From Roseateles oligotrophus (GTDB lineage: Bacteria; Pseudomonadota; Gammaproteobacteria; Burkholderiales; Burkholderiaceae_C): DNA of 64,000 nt. Both the position numbers and the translations under genes were made by a program. The stretch covers positions 310,001 through 374,000 of the forward strand of contig NZ_JAJIRN010000001.1 in the NCBI RefSeq assembly GCF_025717515.1, in the 5' to 3' direction. Below the pieces are notes generated by a model. It was not told the DNA's origin, ran no database searches, and saw only the letters and a list, made by a program, of their open reading frames with translations. Shown here one piece after another: positions 10,364 through 19,405 of the stretch; the stretch's first letter is position 1, and the number at the start of each line of letters is the position of its first letter.

Positions 10364-11704
10364 ATGAAACCCGTCATCGCCCTGGTAGGTCGCCCCAATG
10401 TGGGCAAGTCCACGCTCTTCAACCGGTTGACCAAGACGCGTGATGCGATCGTGGCCGACTTTGCCGGCCTGACCCGCGATCGCCATTACGGGGATGGCCG
10501 CATCGGCAATCAAGAGTTCACCGTCATCGACACCGGCGGCTTCGAGCCCGACAGCACCACCGGCATCGTCAAAGAGATGGCCAAGCAGACCCGCCAAGCG
10601 GTGGCCGAGGCCGACGCGGTGGTTTTTGTGGTCGATGTGAGGCTGGGCCTGTCGGCGCAGGATTCGGACATTGCGCGTTATCTGCGCCAAGCCAGCAAGC
10701 GCATTTTCCTGTGCGTCAACAAGGCCGAGGGCATGAGTGAATCGCCGCTCCTGGGCGAGTTCTTTGAGCTCGGCATGGGCGAGCCTCATCCGATTTCGGC
10801 CTCGCATGGCCAGGGCATCCGTAGCCTGATGGAAGCGGTGCTGGAGCCGTTTGAGTTCGAGGACGAAGAAGAGGGCGCGGAAGAACAGGCGCCGGACGGC
10901 GTGATTCGCCTGGCTGTGGCCGGCCGCCCCAATGTGGGCAAGAGCACCTTGATCAACACTTGGTTGGGTGAGGAGCGCCTGGTGGCCTTCGATATGCCCG
11001 GCACCACGCGCGACGCCATCAGCGTGCCCTTCGAGCGCAACGGTCAGAAGTTCGAGTTGATCGATACGGCCGGTCTGCGCCGCAAGGGCAAGGTGTTCGA
11101 GGCGGTTGAAAAGTTCTCGGTCGTGAAGACCTTGCAGGCGATTGCCGACGCCAATGTGGTGCTGCTCTTGCTGGATGCAACTCAAGGCGTGTCGGACCAA
11201 GATGCCCATATTGCCGGCTACATCCTGGAGAGCGGCCGCGCGGTGGTCTTGGCCATCAATAAATGGGACGCCATCGACAGCTATCAGCGCGAGATCTTGC
11301 AACGCTCGATCGTGCAGCGCCTGGGCTTCTTGAAGTTCGCCCCGATTCACAATATTTCGGCCCTCAAGCGCCAGGGCATCGCGCCCTTGTGGGGGGCATT
11401 TGCCGACGCCTATGCCTCGGCTTTCCGCAAGATGACGACGCCGGTATTGACCCGTCTGATTCAGGAGGCGGTCGAGCACCAAACGCCGAAACGCAGCGGT
11501 CACTTCAGACCCAAGCTACGCTATGCCCACCAGGGCGGCATGAATCCGCCCCTGGTGATCGTGCATGGCAATTCGCTGGAAGGTGTGACCGAGGTCTATA
11601 AGCGTTATTTGGAGGGCCGCATTCGCGCGCACTACAAATTGGTCGGCACACCGATGCGCATTGAAATGCGCTCTTCGAAGAATCCGTTCAGCGACAAAGA
11701 CTGA
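10364..11704 (+). CDS. der: ribosome-assembly GTPase Der (EngA)
   Basis: Tandem GTPase required for 50S subunit maturation. Two G domains are present, each with G1 GRPNVGKS (residues 8-15 and about 185-192), G3 (DTGGFE and DTAGLR) and G4 (NKAEG and NKWD). A C-terminal KH-like domain ends with [16 protein letters not shown]. Length is 446 residues. The gap from bamB (70 bases) is A-rich just before the ATG and has no clear terminator. Confidence 0.98.
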   Translation: MKPVIALVGRPNVGKSTLFNRLTKTRDAIVADFAGLTRDRHYGDGRIGNQEFTVIDTGGFEPDSTTGIVKEMAKQTRQAVAEADAVVFVVDVRLGLSAQDSDIARYLRQASKRIFLCVNKAEGMSESPLLGEFFELGMGEPHPISASHGQGIRSLMEAVLEPFEFEDEEEGAEEQAPDGVIRLAVAGRPNVGKSTLINTWLGEERLVAFDMPGTTRDAISVPFERNGQKFELIDTAGLRRKGKVFEAVEKFSVVKTLQAIADANVVLLLLDATQGVSDQDAHIAGYILESGRAVVLAINKWDAIDSYQREILQRSIVQRLGFLKFAPIHNISALKRQGIAPLWGAFADAYASAFRKMTTPVLTRLIQEAVEHQTPKRSGHFRPKLRYAHQGGMNPPLVIVHGNSLEGVTEVYKRYLEGRIRAHYKLVGTPMRIEMRSSKNPFSDKD

Positions 11705-11795
11705 ACTCTGCCAGTGGCCTCACGGGTCAGCGCTTGCGCGCCTGTGTTAAGGTCGAATCTATATTTTTTAACCCTCTCACAACACGGAGCATATC

Positions 11796-12047
11796 GTGAG
11801 TAATAAAGGCCAACTTCTGCAAGACCCCTTCCTGAACCTGCTGCGCAAAGAGCATGTGCCGGTGTCCATCTATTTGGTCAACGGCATCAAGTTGCAAGGT
11901 CAGATCGAGTCCTTCGACCAGTATGTGGTGCTGCTGCGTAATACCGTTACGCAGATGGTCTACAAACACGCTATTTCGACCGTGGTGCCGGGTCGGGCGG
12001 TGAACTTCCATACCGCCGACGGCGGCGAAGACGACAGCGCTGCCTGA
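11796..12047 (+). CDS. hfq: RNA chaperone Hfq
   Basis: Hexameric Sm-like protein that pairs small RNAs with mRNAs. The 83-residue product has the full Sm core: [38 protein letters not shown], and the Sm2 motif with YKHAIS. The start is GTG at 11796, with a CGGAG ribosome site 6-10 bases upstream. The C-terminal tail is short and acidic (DGGEDDSAA). hflX, hflK and hflC follow, the conserved order. Confidence 0.97.
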   Translation: MSNKGQLLQDPFLNLLRKEHVPVSIYLVNGIKLQGQIESFDQYVVLLRNTVTQMVYKHAISTVVPGRAVNFHTADGGEDDSAA

Positions 12048-12090
12048 GCGTTGCATTCCGCTTAGTCGAACAGAGACCAATCTAATCACC

Positions 12091-13404
12091 TTGGCATCCT
12101 CCTCCTCTCACTTGGCCCACGCCGCGCAACCGCCTCCGGACGAGGCTCGTGCGATTCTTGTTGGCGTCGATTTCGGCCGTTCTTCCAAGGCCGGATCACC
12201 GTTCGATGCCACCCTCGATGAATTGGCCTTGCTGGCTGAGTCGGCCGGTGACACGCCGGTGGCGCGCGTCATTGCACGCCGCCAAGCACCCGACGCCGCA
12301 CTCTTTGTCGGTTCCGGCAAGGCCGACGAGATTAAGCTGCTGGTACAGGCCCATCAGGCCCACACGGTCTTGTTTGACCAGGCGATTTCGCCCGCTCAGC
12401 AGCGCAATCTGGAACGGGTGTTGGGGGTGCCGGTGGCGGATCGCACCGCCTTGATTTTGGAGATTTTTGCCGCTCGGGCCAAGAGTGCCGAAGGCAAGAT
12501 GCAGGTCGAATTGGCCAGGCTGCAATATCTGGCCACACGACTGGTGCGGCGCTGGAGCCATCTGGAGCGTCAAAGCGGCGGTATCGGCATGCGTGGTGGT
12601 CCCGGCGAGGCGCAGATCGAGCTTGATCGACGCATGATCGACGACCGCATCAAGACCATCAAGGAAAAACTCAAGAAGGTTGAGCGCCAGCGTAGTACGC
12701 AGCAACGGGCCCGCGCACGTAATAGCGTATTTCGTGTGTCGCTGGTCGGATATACCAATGCCGGTAAGTCGACGCTCTTCAATGCCTTGGTGAAGGCGCG
12801 CACCTACGCCGCTGATCAGCTGTTCGCGACCCTGGATACGACCACCCGCTCACTTTATCTGGAGCAGGCGGGCACCAGTGTGTCGCTGTCGGATACCGTC
12901 GGTTTCATTCGCGACCTGCCGCACAAGTTGGTGGTGGCGTTTCGCGCGACCTTGCAAGAGGCCGCTGATGCCGATTTGTTGCTTCACATCGTCGATGCCG
13001 CCTCGCCGGTATTGGATGAGCAGATGTTGGAAGTGGAGCGAGTGCTGGATGACATCGGCGCCGCGTCTATCCCGCAAATCATTGTTTACAACAAGCAAGA
13101 CATGCTTGAAGAAGATCAGCGCCCGCGCGAAATGCTTGACTGGGTCGAGCGCCCAGGCGACGGCGACGGTGCTGGCCTGCGGGCCGCGCGCGTCTTCGTC
13201 AGCGCGCTGGACGGCAGCGGGCTTGATATCTTGCGTGAGCAAATTGTGTTGGCTATGCAGAGCCACCAAGGTGAAATCGCCACGTCTGCTGCGGCCTTGA
13301 ATTTTCCTGAGCCTCCCCCAGATAGCGAAGTTGAGCTTGATCCCGAAGACTTAAGCGCGGAAAACGATATGGATTCCGCAGCAACCCATCCCACACAGGC
13401 ATGA
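12091..13404 (+). CDS. hflX: ribosome-splitting GTPase HflX
   Basis: GTPase that splits stalled or heat-stressed ribosomes. The N-terminal HflX domain ends with GGIGMRGGPGEAQIELDRR. The G domain has G1 GYTNAGKS, G3 DTVGF and G4 NKQD. The 437-residue product appears to start at TTG 12091; no ATG is available before the conserved VGVDFG segment. The stop overlaps the hflK start (ATGA). A C-terminal acidic tail of about 40 residues is unremarkable. Confidence 0.94.
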   Translation: MASSSSHLAHAAQPPPDEARAILVGVDFGRSSKAGSPFDATLDELALLAESAGDTPVARVIARRQAPDAALFVGSGKADEIKLLVQAHQAHTVLFDQAISPAQQRNLERVLGVPVADRTALILEIFAARAKSAEGKMQVELARLQYLATRLVRRWSHLERQSGGIGMRGGPGEAQIELDRRMIDDRIKTIKEKLKKVERQRSTQQRARARNSVFRVSLVGYTNAGKSTLFNALVKARTYAADQLFATLDTTTRSLYLEQAGTSVSLSDTVGFIRDLPHKLVVAFRATLQEAADADLLLHIVDAASPVLDEQMLEVERVLDDIGAASIPQIIVYNKQDMLEEDQRPREMLDWVERPGDGDGAGLRAARVFVSALDGSGLDILREQIVLAMQSHQGEIATSAAALNFPEPPPDSEVELDPEDLSAENDMDSAATHPTQA

Positions 13405-14717
13405 GCATGAATACCTTTGAGCCAGTGAGCCGTCAGCGGCAAGTGCAAAACGGCACGGCCGGTCGATTGAAGCCCTTGGCTGCGGCCGCCATGGCCTTGC
13501 TTGCGGGCTTGTTGCCTAGCGGCTGGCGTGCCGGCCGGCATGAGAGCAATGGCCGCAATGACGGTCCGCCCGACCTTGACGAGTTGTGGCGCGATTTCAA
13601 TCGCAAGCTTTCCGGCTTGTTCGGAGGCAAGCCCGAGGGTTCGGGCGGCAACGATTCGGGTGGCGGTGGAAATAACTTTCAAGCTCCCGACATGAAAAAC
13701 GCCGGCATCGGTGCAGGCCTGATCGGTGGCGTCGTGCTACTGGGTTGGCTGGGCAGCGGTTTCTTCATTGTGCAAGAAGGCCAGCAGGGCGTCGTAACCT
13801 CATTCGGTAAATTCAGCAAGACGGTCGAGGCGGGCTTTCAGTGGCGCCTGCCCTATCCTTTTCAGGCCGATGAGATTGTCTCGGTGACCCAGTTGCGGCA
13901 GGTGGAAGTGGGTCGGAATTCGGTCGTTGCTGCGACCGGGCTGCGCGATTCTTCGATGTTGACCTTGGACGAGAACATAGTCGACATCCGTTTCACCGTG
14001 CAGTACACGCTGAAAAACGCGCGCGACTTTCTGTTCGAAAACCGCAATCCGGACGAGGCGGTGACCTTGGCGGCAGAGTCGGCGGTGCGGGAAATCGTCG
14101 GCAAGAGCAAGATGGATTCGGTACTTTATGAGCAGCGCGATGCCATCGCTGTGGATTTGGCCAAGTCGGTGCAGGCTCAGCTCGACCGCTTGAAAGCTGG
14201 CATTCAGATCAAGAACGTCAATGTGCAAAACGTGGCGCCTCCCGAGCAGGTGCAGGCCGCGTTTGATGACGCGTTCAAGGCGGGTGCTGATCGTGAGCGC
14301 CTGAAGAACGAAGGTCAAGCCTACGCCAACGATGTAATTCCGAAGGCACAGGGCACCTCGGCCCGCTTGCTGGAAGAAGCCGAAGGCTACAAGTCTCGTG
14401 TGGTGGCGCAAGCGGAAGGTGATGCGCAGCGTTTTCGCAGTGTCCTGACCGAGTATCAGAAGGCGCCGGGTGTGACGCGGGATCGGCTCTACATCGACAC
14501 GATGCAACAGGTCTACTCGAACGTCAGCAAGGTCATGGTTGATAGCCGCAGCGGTTCAAATCTACTCTATTTGCCCTTGGATAAATTGGTCCAGCAGGCT
14601 GGTGGAACGGTCACTGCGACCGCTCCCGCGCCGGTGCCTTCGACCGATGGCGCGGCACCTGCTGCCGCCAACGATGTTCGCTCGCGCGACGGCTTGCGCA
14701 GCCGTGACGGCCGCTGA
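13401..14717 (+). CDS. hflK: HflK, FtsH protease modulator subunit
   Basis: SPFH/band-7 membrane protein that forms the HflKC cage around FtsH. The Gly/Asn-rich cytoplasmic N-terminus is followed by one membrane helix (IGGVVLLGWLGSGFFIV), then the band-7 domain (QGVVTSFGKFSKTVEAGFQW) and a coiled region (ARLLEEAEGYKSRVVAQAEG). It overlaps hflX by four bases, and hflC begins 18 bases after its stop. The 438-residue length is normal. Confidence 0.95.
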   Translation: MSMNTFEPVSRQRQVQNGTAGRLKPLAAAAMALLAGLLPSGWRAGRHESNGRNDGPPDLDELWRDFNRKLSGLFGGKPEGSGGNDSGGGGNNFQAPDMKNAGIGAGLIGGVVLLGWLGSGFFIVQEGQQGVVTSFGKFSKTVEAGFQWRLPYPFQADEIVSVTQLRQVEVGRNSVVAATGLRDSSMLTLDENIVDIRFTVQYTLKNARDFLFENRNPDEAVTLAAESAVREIVGKSKMDSVLYEQRDAIAVDLAKSVQAQLDRLKAGIQIKNVNVQNVAPPEQVQAAFDDAFKAGADRERLKNEGQAYANDVIPKAQGTSARLLEEAEGYKSRVVAQAEGDAQRFRSVLTEYQKAPGVTRDRLYIDTMQQVYSNVSKVMVDSRSGSNLLYLPLDKLVQQAGGTVTATAPAPVPSTDGAAPAAANDVRSRDGLRSRDGR

Positions 14718-14735
14718 GTCCAGGGAGTTACACAG

Positions 14736-15638
14736 ATGAATCGTATTGCCTCTATCGTTGTCGGTGCCTTGATCGCATTTATGTTGGCCAGCTCCACGCT
14801 GTTCATCATTGATCAGCGCCAGTTCGCCGTTGTCTATGCCTTGGGTGAAATCAAAGAAGTTATCACCGAGCCGGGCTTGAAGTTCAAGCTGCCGCCACCT
14901 CTGCAAAATGTGGTTTTGCTGGATCGCCGCGTGCAAACCCTGGACAGTCCAGAATCGCGGCCGATATTTACCGCTGAGAAGAAAAGTTTGGTGATTGATT
15001 GGCTGGTGAAGTGGCGCGTGGCCGAGCCGCGCCAGTTCATTCGCAACAATGGCGCCGATATGCGTAACGTTGAGAATAGGCTGAGCCCGGTTGTGCAGGC
15101 GGCGTTCAACGAGGAGGTCACCAAGCGTACCGTTTTGGCGGTCTTGTCCACCGAGCGCGACAAGGTCATGAATGACGTTCGCAAGCGGCTCGAAGATGAG
15201 GCCAAGCAGTTCGGTATCGAGATCTTGGACGTGCGGATCAAGCGCGTGGACTTTGCGGCCAACATCACCGATTCGGTCTATCGCCGGATGGAGTCCGAGC
15301 GCAAGCGGGTCGCCAATGAGTTGCGCTCTACTGGCGGCGCCGATGGCGAAAAGATTCGCGCCGACGCGGATCGTCAACGCGAAGTGATCGTGGCTGAGGC
15401 CTACCGGGATGCTCAGAAGATCAAGGGCGAGGGCGACGCGAAAGCATCTGCTTTGTATGCCGACGCTTTCGGGCGTGACCCTCAATTCGCCCAGTTCTAT
15501 CGTTCGCTCGAAGCGTACCGGACCAGCTTCCGCAACAAGACCGACGTGATGGTTGTCGACCCTAGCAGCGACTTCTTCAAGGCGATGCGCGGCTCGGGCT
15601 CCGCCGGTTCGGCCGCTCCGGCGCCGGCGCGCAAGTAA
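14736..15638 (+). CDS. hflC: HflC, FtsH protease modulator subunit
   Basis: Partner of HflK in the periplasmic HflKC assembly. An N-terminal membrane helix (IASIVVGALIAFMLASSTLF) precedes the band-7 domain (DQRQFAVVYALGEIKEVI) and the helical tail with EAYRDAQKIKGEGDAKA. Length 300 residues. A CAGGGAG ribosome site precedes the ATG. The 3' end runs into the small DUF2065 gene. Confidence 0.95.
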   Translation: MNRIASIVVGALIAFMLASSTLFIIDQRQFAVVYALGEIKEVITEPGLKFKLPPPLQNVVLLDRRVQTLDSPESRPIFTAEKKSLVIDWLVKWRVAEPRQFIRNNGADMRNVENRLSPVVQAAFNEEVTKRTVLAVLSTERDKVMNDVRKRLEDEAKQFGIEILDVRIKRVDFAANITDSVYRRMESERKRVANELRSTGGADGEKIRADADRQREVIVAEAYRDAQKIKGEGDAKASALYADAFGRDPQFAQFYRSLEAYRTSFRNKTDVMVVDPSSDFFKAMRGSGSAGSAAPAPARK

Positions 15639-15657
15639 TAGAACCGGGCCGTCTGTT

Positions 15658-15846
15658 TTGTCCGATTCTTTGTGGATGGCCTTGGCCCTGATGCTGGTGA
15701 TTGAAGGGCTGTTGCCCTTCATCAGTCCGGCCGCATGGCGGCAGGTTTTTGCCCGCATGTTGGCGATGAGCGATGGTCAGATCCGATTCATTGGTTTGTC
15801 CAGTATTGCGGTCGGTGCTCTTGCTTTGTTGTTTGTGTGGAGATGA
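15658..15846 (+). CDS. small DUF2065 (YjeT-like) inner-membrane protein
   Basis: A 62-residue product with two hydrophobic helices (MALALMLVIEGLLPFI and LSSIAVGALALLFVW) flanking a short loop with AWRQVFARM. This matches the DUF2065/YjeT family, which commonly follows hflC. The start is unsettled: TTG 15658 gives the usual family length, while ATG 15676 gives 57 residues. No clear ribosome site supports either, so translation may be coupled to hflC. Its function is not known. Confidence 0.75.
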   Translation: MSDSLWMALALMLVIEGLLPFISPAAWRQVFARMLAMSDGQIRFIGLSSIAVGALALLFVWR

Positions 15847-15854
15847 GCGGCTCC

Positions 15855-15887
15855 TTGCACTTGCCTAGCATTTACCCCCGGTACAAT
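15855..15887 (+). promoter_or_regulatory. possible promoter for hisZ-purA
   Basis: A good -10 element, TACAAT (15882-15887), lies 28 bases before the hisZ start. The -35 match is poor: TTGCCT at 15861 gives a 15-base spacer and TTGCAC at 15855 a 21-base spacer. Function is inferred only. Confidence 0.3.
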
Positions 15888-15915
15888 GCCGTTTTTAACC
15901 GGATCCACTATCAAC

Positions 15916-17079
15916 ATGGCTTCTGCCTGGCTGCTGCCTGAGCACATTGCCGATGTGCTGCCTTCACAGGCTAGACGCATCGAGGAACTCCGCCGCGAAC
16001 TGCTGGACATGGCACGCAGCTATGGCTGCGAATTGGTGATGCCGCCCTTGTTGGAGCACCTGGATTCGCTGCTTTCCGGTACCGGTCATGCGCTTGATTT
16101 GCAGACCTTCAAACTGGTCGATCAATTGTCCGGGCGCAGCCTTGGGCTGCGCGCTGACACCACGCCGCAAGTTGCCCGCATCGATGCTCATTTGCTGAAC
16201 CGCGCTGGAGTGACGCGGCTTTGCTATTGCGGCCCTGTGCTACACACGCGGCCGGCAGGCTTGCATTCCACGCGCGAGCCGCTGCAATTCGGCATTGAAA
16301 TTTACGGGCATGGTGGGCTCGAGGCCGACCTTGAGGTGCAGGAACTGGCGTTGGATGCCGTCCAGCGAGCCGGCTTGAAGCACACGACCTTGGATTTGGG
16401 TGATGCCCGTTTGGTGCGCGGCGTACTCGGTGAAGTGGTCTTGAGTGCGGCGGCGATGGACGAGTTGGTCTCGGCCTTGGCAACCAAGGACAGTGCCGCT
16501 TTGGGCGCTTTAAGTCAAACCTTGCCGCTTGGCGTGCGCCAGGGGCTTCAGCAGTTATTGTCTTTGTACGGCGGGATTGAAGTCCTGAGCTTGGCTCGCC
16601 AGCAGTTGCCGGCCCACCCTTTGATCACGGCGGCTCTGGATGACTTGCAGTGGTTGTCTGCGCATTTGTTGCAGACCCATCCCGAGACTCGGCTTGGTTT
16701 TGACTTGGCTGATCTGACTGGGTACGCGTATTACAGCGGAGTTCGTTTCGCGCTGTATGCCGAGGGGTCAAGCGACGCGGTATTGCGCGGTGGGCGTTAC
16801 GACGAGGTTGGTGCGGTTTTTGGGCGCCGTCGTCCTGCGGTCGGTTTCAGTCTCGACTTGAAAGCTCTTGAGGCTTTGAGCCCGCCGACACCTCTGCGTG
16901 CGGCGGTCAAGGCACCCTGGAGTGAGGCCGCGGGTTTGCGTGCCGCGGTGCGGGCCTTGCGCGCGGCGGGTGAAACTGTGGTTTGTGTCTTGCCGGGCCA
17001 CGAACACGAAGGTGATGAATTCGACTGCGACCGCGAACTGGCGCAGATCGATACACAGTGGGTGCTGCGCGCGCTTTGA
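15916..17079 (+). CDS. hisZ: ATP phosphoribosyltransferase regulatory subunit
   Basis: HisS-like paralogue without synthetase activity that partners the short HisG to catalyse the first step of histidine synthesis. The start [19 protein letters not shown] matches the family, so ATG 15916 is preferred to an upstream in-frame ATG at 15886. The class II core is visible in [15 protein letters not shown] and in [16 protein letters not shown]. The HisS anticodon-binding domain is missing, as expected, and the length is 387 residues. It sits directly before purA, the common betaproteobacterial arrangement. Confidence 0.93.
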   Translation: MASAWLLPEHIADVLPSQARRIEELRRELLDMARSYGCELVMPPLLEHLDSLLSGTGHALDLQTFKLVDQLSGRSLGLRADTTPQVARIDAHLLNRAGVTRLCYCGPVLHTRPAGLHSTREPLQFGIEIYGHGGLEADLEVQELALDAVQRAGLKHTTLDLGDARLVRGVLGEVVLSAAAMDELVSALATKDSAALGALSQTLPLGVRQGLQQLLSLYGGIEVLSLARQQLPAHPLITAALDDLQWLSAHLLQTHPETRLGFDLADLTGYAYYSGVRFALYAEGSSDAVLRGGRYDEVGAVFGRRRPAVGFSLDLKALEALSPPTPLRAAVKAPWSEAAGLRAAVRALRAAGETVVCVLPGHEHEGDEFDCDRELAQIDTQWVLRAL

Positions 17080-17103
17080 GCCGCAGTTCACCGAAGAATC
17101 TAA

Positions 17104-18462
<1,359 letters not shown>

Positions 18463-18502
18463 AGCGCTTAGTTTTTAATTCATCAAACAGGAGTTGTCCT
18501 TT

Positions 18503-19024
18503 ATGTTGACCGATGACGGCAAGCATTTGTACGTGTCCTGGGACGAGTACCACATGTTGACTGAGCGCTTGGCGCTGAAGATTCATGCATCCGGCTGGGA
18601 CTTTGATCAGATTTTGTGTTTGGCCCGTGGCGGTATGCGCCCTGGTGATGTGTTGTCGCGGGTGTTTGACAGGCCGCTGGGCATCATGTCGACGAGCTCC
18701 TATCGCGCCGAGGCCGGCACGATTCAAGGTCGTTTGGACATTGCCAAATACATCACCATGCCCAAAGGCGATTTGGCTGGCCGGGTTTTGCTGGTCGATG
18801 ATTTGGCCGACTCGGGCGTGACACTGAAGGCGGTGGTGGAGCGCCTGCGCGGCATGCCCGCTATCACCGAGTTGCGCTCGGCGGTGATCTGGACCAAGGG
18901 TGTGTCGACTTACACGCCGGACTACTATGTCGAGATGCTGGAGAGCAGCCCTTGGATACATCAGCCGTTTGAAGAGTATGACGATATGCGGCCGGACGCA
19001 TTGGCCAAGAAATTCGTCGTCTAA
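18503..19024 (+). CDS. purine-type phosphoribosyltransferase (COG2236-like)
   Basis: Type I PRTase fold with the PRPP-binding loop VLLVDDLADSGVTL. The 173-residue product resembles the hypoxanthine/xanthine-guanine salvage enzymes that follow purA in many Burkholderiales. Substrate cannot be read from the sequence. A TTG at 18494 is in frame, but ATG 18503 has a CAGGAG ribosome site at ideal spacing. A strong intrinsic terminator follows at 19056. Confidence 0.85.
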   Translation: MLTDDGKHLYVSWDEYHMLTERLALKIHASGWDFDQILCLARGGMRPGDVLSRVFDRPLGIMSTSSYRAEAGTIQGRLDIAKYITMPKGDLAGRVLLVDDLADSGVTLKAVVERLRGMPAITELRSAVIWTKGVSTYTPDYYVEMLESSPWIHQPFEEYDDMRPDALAKKFVV

Positions 19025-19055
19025 GTTCAGCGACTGGCCTTATTCAATGCAAGCA

Positions 19056-19095
19056 ACAAGCCGACTTTGTGAATGCGAGTCGGCTTGTTTTATTT
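19056..19095 (+). terminator. intrinsic terminator after the phosphoribosyltransferase
   Basis: A perfect 11-base inverted repeat, ACAAGCCGACT (19056-19066) and AGTCGGCTTGT (19078-19088), is followed by TTTATTT. It ends the purA transcript. Confidence 0.85.
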
Positions 19096-19149
19096 GTGCC
19101 GACTTGGATGCAACGTCGTTCGTGACAAGCTTGGCAAACTGTTTGCACA

Positions 19150-19188
19150 ATGAAAAATGGCTGCGTGTCATACGACAGGCAGCCATTT
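19150..19188 (-). terminator. terminator of the tRNA-Leu transcript
   Basis: A perfect 10-base inverted repeat, AAATGGCTGC (19155-19164) and GCAGCCATTT (19179-19188). Read on the minus strand it ends in a short T run, about 60 bases past the tRNA 3' end. Confidence 0.65.
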
Positions 19189-19247
19189 CAGTAATCCGGG
19201 TATTTTGTCTTTTTTCTATTGGCAAGCTTGTTGCCACATATAAATCT

Positions 19248-19332
<85 letters not shown>

Positions 19333-19349
19333 ATCTCAGGAAAGCAAGG

Positions 19350-19379
19350 ATTCTATCATCAAAAATATTAAAAGCGCAA
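19350..19379 (-). promoter_or_regulatory. promoter of tRNA-Leu
   Basis: On the minus strand, a -35-like TTGCGC (19374-19379), an 18-base spacer and a -10 TAGAAT (19350-19355) end 17 bases before the tRNA 5' end, so the leader would be about ten bases. The element lies across the region just upstream of, or at, the start of rnr on the other strand. Confidence 0.6.
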
Positions 19380-19405
19380 GTGCGGCCCCGCAAGACAGCG
19401 CGGGA

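Noticed and set aside
10115-11503. 462-codon minus-strand frame across bamB and der
   Set aside because: It lies antisense to two clear genes, with composition typical of a GC-driven shadow frame.
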